From contig JAHBSZ010000002.1 of NCBI GenBank assembly GCA_019638845.1, forward strand, positions 248,001 through 312,000: a stretch of DNA of 64,000 bases, read 5' to 3'. Positions 24,726 to 33,577 of this stretch are shown in pieces. Positions within the stretch are counted from its first letter, which is position 1. Every line of letters starts with the position of its first letter. The notes below the pieces were generated by a model. It was given only the letters and a program-made list of their open reading frames with translations, was not told the origin of the DNA and searched no databases. Both the position numbers and the translations under genes were made by a program. The DNA comes from Salinibacterium sp. (lineage in GTDB: Bacteria > Actinomycetota > Actinomycetes > Actinomycetales > Microbacteriaceae).

Positions 24726-24934
24726 CGGCCAGTTCCGGCAGTCTGCTCGAAGGTCTGCTGGTCGAGGTAGGCAAGAATGTCACTCTCTCGATATCGAATG
24801 TCGCGGGCCCCGATTTTTACGTACCGAGGCCCCCGACCGGCCACTCGCATCTTGGCGAGCGCGACCACGCTCTTACCGAACAATTCACCGACTTCTGACG
24901 GCGTCAGGAGCCGTTCATCCACTTGCACGTTCAT
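24722..24934 (-). CDS. Excisionase/AlpA-like DNA-binding protein
   Basis: 70 residues from the ATG at 24934, with GGAGGA five bases upstream; a GTG at 24946 inside that site is less likely. It has a MerR-type winged helix: LLTPSEVGELFGKSVVALAKM, then PRYVKIGARDIRYRESDILAYL. Such proteins act as recombination directionality factors or as activators in integrated elements. It is the first gene of the leftward operon and faces the XRE repressor across a short divergent promoter, so repressor and Xis form a switch for excision. Confidence 0.85.
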   Translation of the reverse strand: MNVQVDERLLTPSEVGELFGKSVVALAKMRVAGRGPRYVKIGARDIRYRESDILAYLDQQTFEQTAGTGR

Positions 24935-25034
24935 CGAATCCTCCACAGATAGCCGAATTATTGGATACTTGTGAGTACTACATCATGCAACTAAGGGTGT
25001 GTCAAGTACCCGAGAACTCGGATATGGTTTGGAC
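24935..25034. promoter_or_regulatory. Divergent promoter of the element switch
   Basis: Rightward: TGTCAA at 25000-25005 and TATGGT at 25023-25028, 17 bases apart, put the start of transcription at about 25035, exactly a GTG that opens the repressor frame, so its mRNA is probably leaderless. Leftward: TTGCAT and TATCCA are spaced about 17 bases apart in front of the Xis-like gene. The region is A/T richer than its surroundings. Operators for the XRE protein are expected here but I could not define one. Confidence 0.5.
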
Positions 25035-25718
25035 GTGAGCGCAACGGTTGAGAGTGTCCAGACTTTGGCGCAAGTAATTGGTGAGAAGTTTCACGAACTG
25101 CGTCTGCAGCACGGTTTCACCCTCGACGACTTTGCCAGCGTGATGCGCGGCTACGGATATCGCTGGACGACGTCGCGAATATTCGAATTCGAAGCTGGCA
25201 AGATTCCGCCGAACCTAGGCCTTATCGCCGCGGTAAGTTCAGCTCTCGACGCCCTGGGGGTGAGAGGCATCAGCGTTCTCTCGCTGATTCCCGGAGACCA
25301 AATCCCGGTCGAGATCGCGCCGGGGGTAATTGTGGAACGATCCGCACTTCGACAAGTAGTCACCCATGGAGGAATGCTCGCGACGGCCGGGGATCTAGAA
25401 CTAAAGCGAAACAGCTTGCGGCGGCATTTCGACGGCGACGGTGCCGAGTGGCTTCGCGGCGGGTCATGGAGCACGGACGCTCAGTACGACGCAGTTTTTA
25501 CATATGACTTGTCGGACGCGCGCGCCGCTCGAGCTCTGAAACTCACAGTCAATGAGTTCTCCACAGTCGCCGTCTCCCTTTGGGGCCATCGACTAGTAAT
25601 CGAGCGGGATCGCCGCGCGGCGACCGGAGCGAATGCGCAGGCCCTCGGCCGCGTTACTCGAGAGCTTCTCGTCGAAGCGCGTGAATACGTTGCGGAACGG
25701 CGGAAGCACCGTGCCTAG
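25035..25718 (+). CDS. XRE-family repressor-like regulator
   Basis: 227 residues from the GTG at 25035, chosen from the promoter position; a GTG at 24999 is the alternative. Residues 15-75 form a Cro/CI-type helix-turn-helix (GEKFHELRLQHGFTLDDFASVM, then TTSRIFEFEAGK). The rest has no recognised domain; a catalytic protease dyad of LexA type is not evident. It is divergent from the Xis-like gene and overlaps the integrase start by eight bases, so repressor and integrase are co-transcribed. It probably keeps the leftward operon silent. Confidence 0.85.
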   Translation: MSATVESVQTLAQVIGEKFHELRLQHGFTLDDFASVMRGYGYRWTTSRIFEFEAGKIPPNLGLIAAVSSALDALGVRGISVLSLIPGDQIPVEIAPGVIVERSALRQVVTHGGMLATAGDLELKRNSLRRHFDGDGAEWLRGGSWSTDAQYDAVFTYDLSDARAARALKLTVNEFSTVAVSLWGHRLVIERDRRAATGANAQALGRVTRELLVEAREYVAERRKHRA

Positions 25719-26919
25719 ACCGCCGCTCGCAGTCGGCTCGTGGGGCAAGATCTCGCGCACACAGGTCGAGCCAAAGAAATGGCGAGCCCGGGCGCGATTC
25801 CGTGATTTCACCGGTAAGACCTCGCAGGTCGAGGCGTGGGGGGTTTCCGGCGCCGCGGCGCAGCGCTCCCTCGAGGCCGCTCTGCGAGTGCGCATCGCCA
25901 GCGGCGGCGAGGACGTAACTCCCGATATGCGGCTGGCAAAGCTGGGCAAACTCTGGCTGGCCGAGATCGAACTGTCGAACCTGTCGCCGCAGACCGTCGA
26001 GCGTTATCGAACGATCTTCGAGCGCACCATCGTTCCCGGGCTCGGCGGGATCATGGTCCGCGAAGCGAGCGTGTCGACCATCGACCGATTCTTGAAAGCG
26101 ACGGCCGCACGCACACCTGCCATCGCGCGATCCGCGAAGGTGGTCCTGTCGGGCATGCTCGGCATGGCGACGAGGCACGACGCCCTACGCACGAACCCAG
26201 TGCGCGAGGTTGCGTCGACTCGATCCGCGCCGAAGGAGGTTCGTGCCTTGTCCGTCGACGACGTCGCAGCGCTTCGTCGCGGGGTCCGACTCTGGCTCGA
26301 GGACCCCGCGCAGATCGGTCAGCGACGCTCGGCAGATATTCCCGACGTCGTCGACCTACTGCTGGCGACGGGTGCGCGAATCGGTGAACTGTGCGCCTTG
26401 CGCTGGTCGGACGTCGACCTCTCCACTGAGAGGCCGACCGTGACCATTGCGGGGACGATCGTGCGGCTGCAGGGTAAGGGAGTTGCACGCCAACCGCACC
26501 CCAAGAGCGCCGCGGGCTTTCGGACGGTGACGCTCCCGCGGTTCGCCGTCGAGACACTTTTGCGTCGCCAAGTAAACGCCACACCTAACCCCTTGGATCT
26601 TGTGTTCCCTTCCCAGAAGGGCAGTATTCGCGAACCCGGCAACTTGCGCCGGCAGTGGCGGGACGCTCGAGCGGCGGCCGGATTTGATTGGGTCGTGCCG
26701 CATACGTTCCGCAAAACTGTCGCGACATTGATCGACCAGGAGCGCAGTACTGCCAATGCCGCCTCGCAGCTCGGTCATTCTTCGCAGGGGCTCACCGCTT
26801 CGCGATACGTGCAGAAAGCGGCCATCGCACCCGACGTTTCCGACGTCCTCGAGGCATTCGCGTCGCGCGATCCGAGTGAATCAAAGGGATCGAAAACGGT
26901 GAGTAAGCGTGGGGTTTAG
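25711..26919 (+). CDS. int: Phage-type tyrosine integrase
   Basis: 402 residues from the GTG at 25711, which has GCGGAAG upstream and overlaps the repressor stop. An N-terminal arm-binding region (about 10-60, with RARARFRDFTGKTSQVEAWG) is followed by a single SAM-like core-binding domain (70-165) and the catalytic domain. Active residues are Arg223 (TGARIGE), Lys265, His331 and Arg334 (HTFRKT), His356 (LGHSS) and Tyr366. It ends 65 bases before the right att core in tRNA-Lys, the usual place for an integrase that uses the tRNA 3' end. The last codons contain one copy of the 24-base end repeat. Confidence 0.93.
   Translation: MPRPPLAVGSWGKISRTQVEPKKWRARARFRDFTGKTSQVEAWGVSGAAAQRSLEAALRVRIASGGEDVTPDMRLAKLGKLWLAEIELSNLSPQTVERYRTIFERTIVPGLGGIMVREASVSTIDRFLKATAARTPAIARSAKVVLSGMLGMATRHDALRTNPVREVASTRSAPKEVRALSVDDVAALRRGVRLWLEDPAQIGQRRSADIPDVVDLLLATGARIGELCALRWSDVDLSTERPTVTIAGTIVRLQGKGVARQPHPKSAAGFRTVTLPRFAVETLLRRQVNATPNPLDLVFPSQKGSIREPGNLRRQWRDARAAAGFDWVVPHTFRKTVATLIDQERSTANAASQLGHSSQGLTASRYVQKAAIAPDVSDVLEAFASRDPSESKGSKTVSKRGV
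26892..26915 (+). repeat. 24-base end repeat, right copy
   Basis: Matches 17348-17371 at 22 of 24 bases in the same orientation. It lies in the last codons of the integrase, 68 bases from the right att core. Two same-orientation copies on either side of the core in the circular form would suit integrase arm sites. Confidence 0.6.
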
Positions 26920-26939
26920 TCTCCACTGCTCCAAATGAG

Positions 26940-26981
26940 AAGGGCTCCTGACCGCATAAATGCTGGTCAGGAGCCCTTTTT
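26940..26981 (+). terminator. Strong terminator behind the integrase
   Basis: A 14-base-pair perfect stem (26940-26953 with 26965-26978), an 11-base loop and a run of T residues to 26981. It ends the integrase transcript. Read leftwards it may also end the tRNA-Lys transcript, whose original terminator is now 9.8 kb away. Confidence 0.85.
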
Positions 26982-26983
26982 CT

Positions 26984-27057
<74 letters not shown>

Positions 27058-27165
27058 GCGAGCACTTCGAGAAGTGCTTGGAAAACCCGCAATGAACACG
27101 AATGCTTCCCTATCGCGTCGTCAAGTCTACCCCGTCCCAGGGGCTGATTGTTACCGCTCGCCCGC

Positions 27166-29739
27166 TCAGAATCGTGGATTGGAAGCAGGGTGGGTCGACC
27201 GGCGACTCATCGATCGCGCCCAAAAGAGATGCTTGACCAATTCCGTTGCGAACATATACCCGACCGTGATCACGAAGACCAGTCCAAGAAGCTCGCCGGG
27301 GATCGGGACGAGATCGAGCACCCCTGCCACCGGCGAGTATGGGATAGCCACCGCTACCACCGCGACTGTGGCGCTGGAGAGCGCTAGCCAGCGGCTAGGT
27401 CGACTCCGGTAGAACGGTCCCCGAGTGCGCAGGATGAAGAGCACGCCGACCTCGGTGAGGATCGATCCGAGGAACCACGCACTGCGGAACTCTGGCGCCT
27501 CGGCGTGGAAGCCCCACCGCAACACGGCGAAGGTTGCGAGATCGAACACCGAACTGAGCACGCCAAACACGATCATGTAGTTGCGAATCAATCGCACATT
27601 CCATGACTGCGGGCGGCGGAGCTGTGGTTCGTCAACAGAGTCCGTGGCGATGGTGGTCGCGGGAAGGTCGGTAAGGAGATTGATCAGCAGGATCTGCCCG
27701 GCGAGCAAGGGCAGGAACGGCAGAATGGTCGCGGCAATCGCCATGCTGAGCATGTTGCCGAAGTTGGCACTGGTCGTCATGAAGATGTACTTCATGGTGT
27801 TGGCGAAGGTCCGCCTCCCCTGTCGCACCCCGTCAAGGATCACCTTGAGATCTTTGTCCAACAGCACGATCGCGGCCGCCTGCTTCGCCACCGCAACCGC
27901 CGTGTTCACGGTAATGCCGACGTCTGCCGCGTGGAGCGGCGGTGAGTCGTTGATGCCGTCACCCAGATAGCCGACAACGTGCCCCGCTGCACGGAAGGCT
28001 CGCACCACGCGCTCCTTCTGTACCGGATTGAGTTCGCTGAACACATGAACCGGCAGCACCGCCCTCGCGAGCGCGACGTCCCCGATCGCGTCCACGTCCT
28101 TGCCTGTGTACACCGTCGAGACATCGAGGCCGACCTGGCTGGCAATGTGCGTTGCCACCAATCGGTTGTCGCCCGTGACCATCCTCACCGAGATACCACT
28201 CGAGGCGAGATCCATCAACGTGGATGTCGCGTCCGATTTGACCGGATCCGCAAAGGTGAGCAGCCCGACGAGCGTCAACCCGGCCTCGTCCCCCAGCACG
28301 GCTTTGTGCGTCGCTGGCAGTGTGCGCGTCGCGAGACCGAGTACGCGGAAACCAGAGGCGCTCAGGGAGGCAAATCGTTGCCGGATGTCATCGGCGACAC
28401 GCTCGATCGGCACGACCCCGGTGGCGGTCTCGACGTGCGTGCAGACCGCGAGGACGGACTCAAGCGCCCCCTTGGTGATGAGCGTTGCCTCATCTGCGAC
28501 ACCACGGTCGACAAGAACACTCAGCCGCTTGCGGAGAAAATCGTAGGGAAGCTCATCCAGGCGAGCGACATCTCCCGGAAGAGGATGCGCGGCGAGGATC
28601 GCCTCGTCGATCGGGTTCTTCCATCCCGTCTGCAACCCCGCGTTCAGACTGGCGAGCGCCGCAACCTCGGCACTGGGCATCCCACTCACTGTGGTGGCTT
28701 CGTCGAGTTGGATCTCCCCGGCAGTCATCGTGCCGGTCTTGTCTGAGCACAGCACGGTCATCGAGCCGAAGTCCTCGATGGCGTCCAATCGCCGCACTAT
28801 GACACGCTTCGCCGCCATCATGCGCGCGCCCTGAGCCAAGCTAATGCTCACGATCGCCGGGAGCAACTGCGGCGTGAGCCCGACCGCGAGGGCCAGAGAA
28901 AAGAGGGCGGAATCGACAAGGGTGCGCTGCAGAAGCAGATTGATGACGAAGATCGCGACGACGAAAATCACCATCAATCTGGTCAGGAGCAACCCAAAGG
29001 AGGTCATGCCCCGCTCAAATCCGGTCTGCGGTGGGCGCGAGCCCAACCGCGCTGAGATCGTGGCGATCTCCGTTTGTCGTCCCGTGTGCACCACCAGAAG
29101 CACACCGGTCCCACTCGCGGTGTGAGTACCCAGGAATGCGGAGTTGGAGCGGGAGGCAAGTGGACTGCTTGCGGGCAGCACCCCTGGCAGCTTTTCGACC
29201 GGGAAGGCCTCGCCGGTCAGGGCCGACTCGTCGACCGTGAAGCCAGTGGCGGTGAGAACTCGACAGTCTCCGGGAATGAGATCGCCCGCAGCCACGATCG
29301 CAATGTCGCCGGGAACGACTCCGCTGATGGGAATGTCGATCCTAGCGCCGTTGCGGACCACGACCGCCGACACTTCAACTGTGGAAAGCAGTGCTTTCAT
29401 GGCGGCGCCCGCGTTGCGTTCCTGAGCGAATCCGAGAAGCCCCGACAGCAGCAGAATCACCAGGATGATCAGCGCATCCGTCCAGTCGCCCAAGACCCCG
29501 GAGAGGATGGTGGCCGCCACCAAGATGAGTTCGATCGGGCTGACGAACTGACGAGCGAGCAAGCGCCATGCTGAAGCGTCTCGCTGTGCATCCAAGCGAT
29601 TCGCACCGAACTGCTCAAGGTTCACCGCGGCCCGAGCCGCGGTGAGGCCCTCTCGTGCAGAACCGAACCGGGCAAGGAGTTGATCCTCGGTTGCAGTCCA
29701 GAATGAGTCAACGGGCGATCCGGGCATGGGATCGATCAT
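27166..29739 (-). CDS. mgtA: Mg2+-transporting P-type ATPase (MgtA/MgtB type)
   Basis: 857 residues from the ATG at 29739; a GTG at 29796 would add 19 residues but has no ribosome-binding site. P3B-type ATPase: actuator TGEAFPVEK, phosphorylation site CSDKTGTMT (Asp333), hinge GDGINDSPPLHAADVG, and GLTPQLLPAI in membrane helix 4 as in MgtA/MgtB. About ten membrane helices. It imports Mg2+ using ATP. It starts a new region right of the element, and no Mg2+ riboswitch was recognised in the short space upstream. Confidence 0.92.
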   Translation of the reverse strand: MIDPMPGSPVDSFWTATEDQLLARFGSAREGLTAARAAVNLEQFGANRLDAQRDASAWRLLARQFVSPIELILVAATILSGVLGDWTDALIILVILLLSGLLGFAQERNAGAAMKALLSTVEVSAVVVRNGARIDIPISGVVPGDIAIVAAGDLIPGDCRVLTATGFTVDESALTGEAFPVEKLPGVLPASSPLASRSNSAFLGTHTASGTGVLLVVHTGRQTEIATISARLGSRPPQTGFERGMTSFGLLLTRLMVIFVVAIFVINLLLQRTLVDSALFSLALAVGLTPQLLPAIVSISLAQGARMMAAKRVIVRRLDAIEDFGSMTVLCSDKTGTMTAGEIQLDEATTVSGMPSAEVAALASLNAGLQTGWKNPIDEAILAAHPLPGDVARLDELPYDFLRKRLSVLVDRGVADEATLITKGALESVLAVCTHVETATGVVPIERVADDIRQRFASLSASGFRVLGLATRTLPATHKAVLGDEAGLTLVGLLTFADPVKSDATSTLMDLASSGISVRMVTGDNRLVATHIASQVGLDVSTVYTGKDVDAIGDVALARAVLPVHVFSELNPVQKERVVRAFRAAGHVVGYLGDGINDSPPLHAADVGITVNTAVAVAKQAAAIVLLDKDLKVILDGVRQGRRTFANTMKYIFMTTSANFGNMLSMAIAATILPFLPLLAGQILLINLLTDLPATTIATDSVDEPQLRRPQSWNVRLIRNYMIVFGVLSSVFDLATFAVLRWGFHAEAPEFRSAWFLGSILTEVGVLFILRTRGPFYRSRPSRWLALSSATVAVVAVAIPYSPVAGVLDLVPIPGELLGLVFVITVGYMFATELVKHLFWARSMSRRSTHPASNPRF

Positions 29740-29830
29740 GCACTGAGGATCCCAAGATTTCGCGGTAAAGCGCGAGGGCCGAAGGTCCTGTGGCACAGAA
29801 TGGGAAGCGACACATTACCGAAGGAGACCC

Positions 29831-30304
29831 ATGTCAGAGCGACTCGAAGCGGGGGCCACGGCGCCCGATTTCACCCTCACCGATCAGGACGGCGCATCCG
29901 TCTCGCTCACGGACTTCCGGGGCCAGAAGGTCATCCTCTACTTCTACCCCGAGGCCATGACGCCGGGGTGCGAGACGCAAGCCTGCGATTTCCGCGACAA
30001 CCTCAACTCCCTCAAATCGGCCGGTTACACCGTGCTGGGCGTCTCCCGGGATGCCCCGGCCAAGCTCACGCAGTTCCGCGATAAGGATGCCCTCAACTTC
30101 GAGTTGCTCAGTGACCCCGACCGTGCCGTGCACGAGGCTTATGCGGTGTGGGGTGAGAAGAACCTGTACGGCAAGACGGTCACGGGAGTCATCCGGTCCA
30201 CCTTCGTCATCGACGAGAGCGGCACCATCACGGTGCCGCTCTACGGTGTCAAGGCCACAGGTCACGTGGCATCCCTGCGTAAGAAGCTCGGGATCGACGG
30301 CTAG
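29831..30304 (+). CDS. bcp: Bcp/PrxQ-type thiol peroxidase
   Basis: 157 residues with GAAGGAGA before the ATG. The AhpC/TSA fold shows FYPEAMTPGCETQACDF. Cys47 is the peroxidatic cysteine and Cys52, five residues later, the resolving one, as in atypical two-Cys Bcp enzymes. It reduces peroxides with thioredoxin as donor. It ends in a 4-base overlap with the converging permease gene. Start and family are clear. Confidence 0.93.
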   Translation: MSERLEAGATAPDFTLTDQDGASVSLTDFRGQKVILYFYPEAMTPGCETQACDFRDNLNSLKSAGYTVLGVSRDAPAKLTQFRDKDALNFELLSDPDRAVHEAYAVWGEKNLYGKTVTGVIRSTFVIDESGTITVPLYGVKATGHVASLRKKLGIDG

Positions 30305-31710
30305 CTTTTCGAAGTCGCTGGCTCGTCATCGAGCTGCGGGTCGGGCAGGCTCCACCGATCTTTGCGGCCGCGGATGAAGAACGCGTACCAGATGAGTCCG
30401 ATGACAATAGTGCTGAGCGAGATTAGAAGCGGCGTGACATCCGTCACCACTGTCTGGTACACGACATATGCCATGAACAGCAGCACGACGATGGGCGGCA
30501 GCGGCCACAACCACATCCGGTAGCCGCCCTCGTGCCCGCCCTTCACACTGCGCACGCGCAGAGCACTGAGGGCGACGATCGTGTAGAGCACCACGACGGC
30601 GGACCCCGTCGCGAGGATGAGCGTGTCGAACGGGATGAACACGGCAGCGATGATCACAAGAACGCCGACCACGAGGGTCGCGACGACGGGGGTTTTGGTA
30701 CGCGGGTTCACCCGACCAAGAACGCGGTCGACTGCCGCAGGCCACGACCGGTCGCGCGCAGAAGCGAAGATGAGTCGACCGATCTGAATTTGGATAGCGA
30801 TGACGGCATTGAAGATGGCAACCGCGATGCCGACGCTCACCAGCACATTGACCACGGCTCCGCCTCGGTCGAGCAGGAAGTAGTTCATCGGAGCATCGGA
30901 GCCGGCGAGCGCGGCAAGCGATGAGCTTCCGAGAATGACGGCCATGAGCGGCACCACCTCGAGAAGCACTGTCACGAGCAGCGAGAACATGATCGCCTTG
31001 CCGATGAGCTTCGACGCGTTCTTGGTCTCCTCGGAGTAGAACACGGATGCCCCGTACCCGTTGTATGCGAACAACGCGACGGGCAGCAGCGAGAACAGCG
31101 CACCGATCGACACTTGCTGAAGCACGTCTCCCCCGGCGAGCGCCTGCGGAACGAAGAACACATCGGGGCCGCGGCTCACATGCGTGAGTCCGAGCACCAC
31201 GAGTACGACGATCGCAAGAACTTCGAGCCCAAGGCACACACCGGTGACCCATGCGTTCGTCTTGATGGCTAGGGACGCGATCGTTGTCGAGATGAGAATC
31301 ACGACAACCCCGGTCCACGGGCTGTCGAGCGGCGCCCAGAGCGTGGCAAGGTAGGGGCCGACGCCGGTAGCGATGACCGCAATGATGAGCACCCCCATCA
31401 CAAGTGCGAGAACGAACGTGGCAAACCCGACAGGTTTGCCGAGCAGGCGCGCTGCCCACGGATACTCCGCACCCGAAATCGGGTAGCGCGAGGCGAGTTC
31501 GGCGTAGCAGAAGCCCACAAACAATGCGATGAGGGCGCCGAGAAGCATCGCTAGCACGCTCCCGCCGGCCAAGCTCGCGATAAGCGCAGGCACGATAATG
31601 AAGACGCTCGAGGCTGGGGTGACCGCCGAGAGGGTAATGAGTATGTTCTCCCGGATGCCGAGAGAACGTTCAAGGTCCTGTGTGTAACGAGGACCACCGG
31701 AATCGGACAT
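30301..31710 (-). CDS. APC-family amino-acid permease
   Basis: 469 residues with about twelve hydrophobic segments. The N-terminal LGIRENILITLSAVTPASS and GAEYPWAARLLG are typical of APC-type transporters in the unwound helix 1 and helix 2 regions, and YAELASRYP fits helix 2. It should import or exchange an amino acid or amine. It is divergent from a TetR regulator followed by a DmpA-type aminopeptidase, so uptake and peptide cleavage are probably regulated together. Confidence 0.9.
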   Translation of the reverse strand: MSDSGGPRYTQDLERSLGIRENILITLSAVTPASSVFIIVPALIASLAGGSVLAMLLGALIALFVGFCYAELASRYPISGAEYPWAARLLGKPVGFATFVLALVMGVLIIAVIATGVGPYLATLWAPLDSPWTGVVVILISTTIASLAIKTNAWVTGVCLGLEVLAIVVLVVLGLTHVSRGPDVFFVPQALAGGDVLQQVSIGALFSLLPVALFAYNGYGASVFYSEETKNASKLIGKAIMFSLLVTVLLEVVPLMAVILGSSSLAALAGSDAPMNYFLLDRGGAVVNVLVSVGIAVAIFNAVIAIQIQIGRLIFASARDRSWPAAVDRVLGRVNPRTKTPVVATLVVGVLVIIAAVFIPFDTLILATGSAVVVLYTIVALSALRVRSVKGGHEGGYRMWLWPLPPIVVLLFMAYVVYQTVVTDVTPLLISLSTIVIGLIWYAFFIRGRKDRWSLPDPQLDDEPATSKS

Positions 31711-31755
31711 GTGTGACTCTCCATCGAATCAGGGTGGATGGCTATGTTGATGCCA

Positions 31756-31838
31756 GAGTCAATACCGCAAAGTTCAATCTGTCAATGTTTATGAGCGCAG
31801 AATTGACTCTTCTTGACTCGAAGGTCAATACTGGGGCA
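31756..31838. promoter_or_regulatory. Operator and promoter region of permease/TetR genes
   Basis: A cluster of TTGAC/GTCAA repeats: GAGTCAATA at 31756, inverted AATTGACTC at 31801, further TTGACT at 31813 and GGTCAATA at 31823. TTGACT at 31803-31808 and CAATAC at 31826-31831 have 17 bases between them and point to a start at the A of ATG 31839, so the TetR gene is probably leaderless. The symmetry suggests an autoregulatory operator. Confidence 0.5.
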
Positions 31839-32453
31839 ATGGCAAGACTTCCTATCGCGGTGCGACGACTTGAGATTCTCGAGGGCGCAATGACCGCCCT
31901 CACAACGCGCGGCCTCGCCGATCTCCGCATCAAAGACATTGCGGATGCGTCCGGCGCAAGTACAGCAACCATCCACTATCACTTCAGCGATCTGGGAGAA
32001 CTGCTGCTCTCCGTCCACGATCTTGCGACCGACCGTTTCGCTCGCGCTCGCGTCGACCTCGTCGCCACGGTTCCGGATGCCCGGGAGAAGCTGCGCCTGC
32101 TCGCTGCTACTGGTCTGCCCGTCGACGGGCGTGACGCACTCGTCTCCGCTCTCTATGAACTTCACTCGCTGCACCGCAAGTACCCGACCCACAAGCGCCT
32201 CGTGAAGTTGCTCTTCGACCAACAGGTCGATCTGTATGCCTCGGTGTTCGAGATCGGAATGGCCCAGGGGCACTTCACCCTCTCCCGCCCTGCGCGGGAC
32301 CTTGCATCCCTCGCGGTGGCATTGGAAGACGCCTTCGGTTTGCACATCACCTCCGAGAGCGGATCGATCCCGGTAGCAAACGCAAAGCGGCTTCTCACCG
32401 TGTTCCTTGCGGAAGCCACCGGCTCCAACGATCTCGAAGAGATCGAGCTATGA
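31839..32453 (+). CDS. TetR-family transcriptional regulator
   Basis: 204 residues from the ATG at 31839, supported by the promoter position; in-frame ATGs at 31785 and 31791 lie inside the repeat cluster. The helix-turn-helix is at about residues 10-55 (LADLRIKDIADASGASTATIHYHF), followed by an all-helical ligand domain. It is divergent from an amino-acid permease and overlaps the next gene by ATGA, so it probably regulates both. Confidence 0.88.
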   Translation: MARLPIAVRRLEILEGAMTALTTRGLADLRIKDIADASGASTATIHYHFSDLGELLLSVHDLATDRFARARVDLVATVPDAREKLRLLAATGLPVDGRDALVSALYELHSLHRKYPTHKRLVKLLFDQQVDLYASVFEIGMAQGHFTLSRPARDLASLAVALEDAFGLHITSESGSIPVANAKRLLTVFLAEATGSNDLEEIEL

Positions 32454-33577
32454 CGCGCGCGCGCGACTTGGGCATCCCCTTCGGAGGCATTCCCGGCCCG
32501 CGAAATGCGCTCACCGATGTGCCCGGAGTCGAGGTCGGCATGGTCGATGTCGTCTCGGACGAGAACGGCGTCTCACTGCGAACCGGAGTTACCGCAATCT
32601 TGCCGCTGGGGCGAGATCGCATCGGAACCTCGGTCGCAGCGGGGATCTATTCGCTCAACGGCAATGGCGAACTCACTGGGAGTCACTGGATTCACGAGAC
32701 TGGTGGGGTCGCTAGCCCCATCATGATCACGAACACACACGCGGTGGGTACGGTGCATCGGGGCGTCGTCGAGTGGACAGCCCGGAACCGACCAGAGCTG
32801 GCCGCAGAGTGGCTACTCCCCGTGGTCGGTGAGACCTGGGACGGCTACCTGAATTCCATCAATGTCGATGCCGTGACACACGATCATGTTGCCACTGCGA
32901 TCGACACCGCCTCTGCCTCAGGTCTGCGCGAAGGTTCCCACGGCGGTGGCACTGGCATGAACTGCTACAGCTTCAAGGGCGGCAACGGCACCGCATCCCG
33001 CCTCGTCTCCTTCGGCGGCGTCGACTACACGGTCGGCGTCTTTCTCCAGGCGAATTTCGGCGATCGCGAGGAGCTCACGGTTGCCGGCATCCCGGTCGGC
33101 GATCTTGATATGCCAAACCCGATGGGCGACCCGAGTTGGCTCGCGAACGATCGCGGCGCAGCTCCGGGCGGCGCGGGTTCGTGCATCGCCATCATCGCCA
33201 CGGATGCCCCACTCACCCCGCAGCAGTGCGAAGCTCTCGCTCGCCGGGCACCCCTGGGACTGGCCCGAACAGGAACCACCGGAAGTCATTTCAGCGGTGA
33301 CATTGTTCTCGCCCTTTCTACCGCCAATGCGGGCGAACTCAACAGCGGCTTCCCTTCGGTTTCACCAGAGGATGCAGCGCTGCGTTCGCTCTCATTCGTA
33401 CCGTGGAACTACCTCGACCCGTTCTACGCCGCGGTTGTGGAGGGCGTCGAGGAGGCAACTCTCAACGCCCTCATCAACAACGAGACAATGATCGGTCGCT
33501 CAGGTCACACGAGCCCCGCCCTCCCCCACGACCTCCTCGTCGAGCGGTTGGCCACCCACGGTCGACTGAATCCCTAG
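32450..33577 (+). CDS. P1-family (DmpA-like) aminopeptidase
   Basis: 375 residues. The DmpA fold is recognised from GGIPGPRNALTDVPGVEVG, the GGTGMNCYSFKGG loop, and GGAGSCIAIIATDAPL. Ser244 after Gly243 is the expected self-cleavage point and N-terminal nucleophile. These enzymes cleave N-terminal D- or L-amino acids from peptides, amides or esters, including beta-peptides in some relatives. It is coupled to the TetR gene and opposite an amino-acid permease. Its stop overlaps the next converging gene by four bases. Confidence 0.9.
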   Translation: MTRARDLGIPFGGIPGPRNALTDVPGVEVGMVDVVSDENGVSLRTGVTAILPLGRDRIGTSVAAGIYSLNGNGELTGSHWIHETGGVASPIMITNTHAVGTVHRGVVEWTARNRPELAAEWLLPVVGETWDGYLNSINVDAVTHDHVATAIDTASASGLREGSHGGGTGMNCYSFKGGNGTASRLVSFGGVDYTVGVFLQANFGDREELTVAGIPVGDLDMPNPMGDPSWLANDRGAAPGGAGSCIAIIATDAPLTPQQCEALARRAPLGLARTGTTGSHFSGDIVLALSTANAGELNSGFPSVSPEDAALRSLSFVPWNYLDPFYAAVVEGVEEATLNALINNETMIGRSGHTSPALPHDLLVERLATHGRLNP

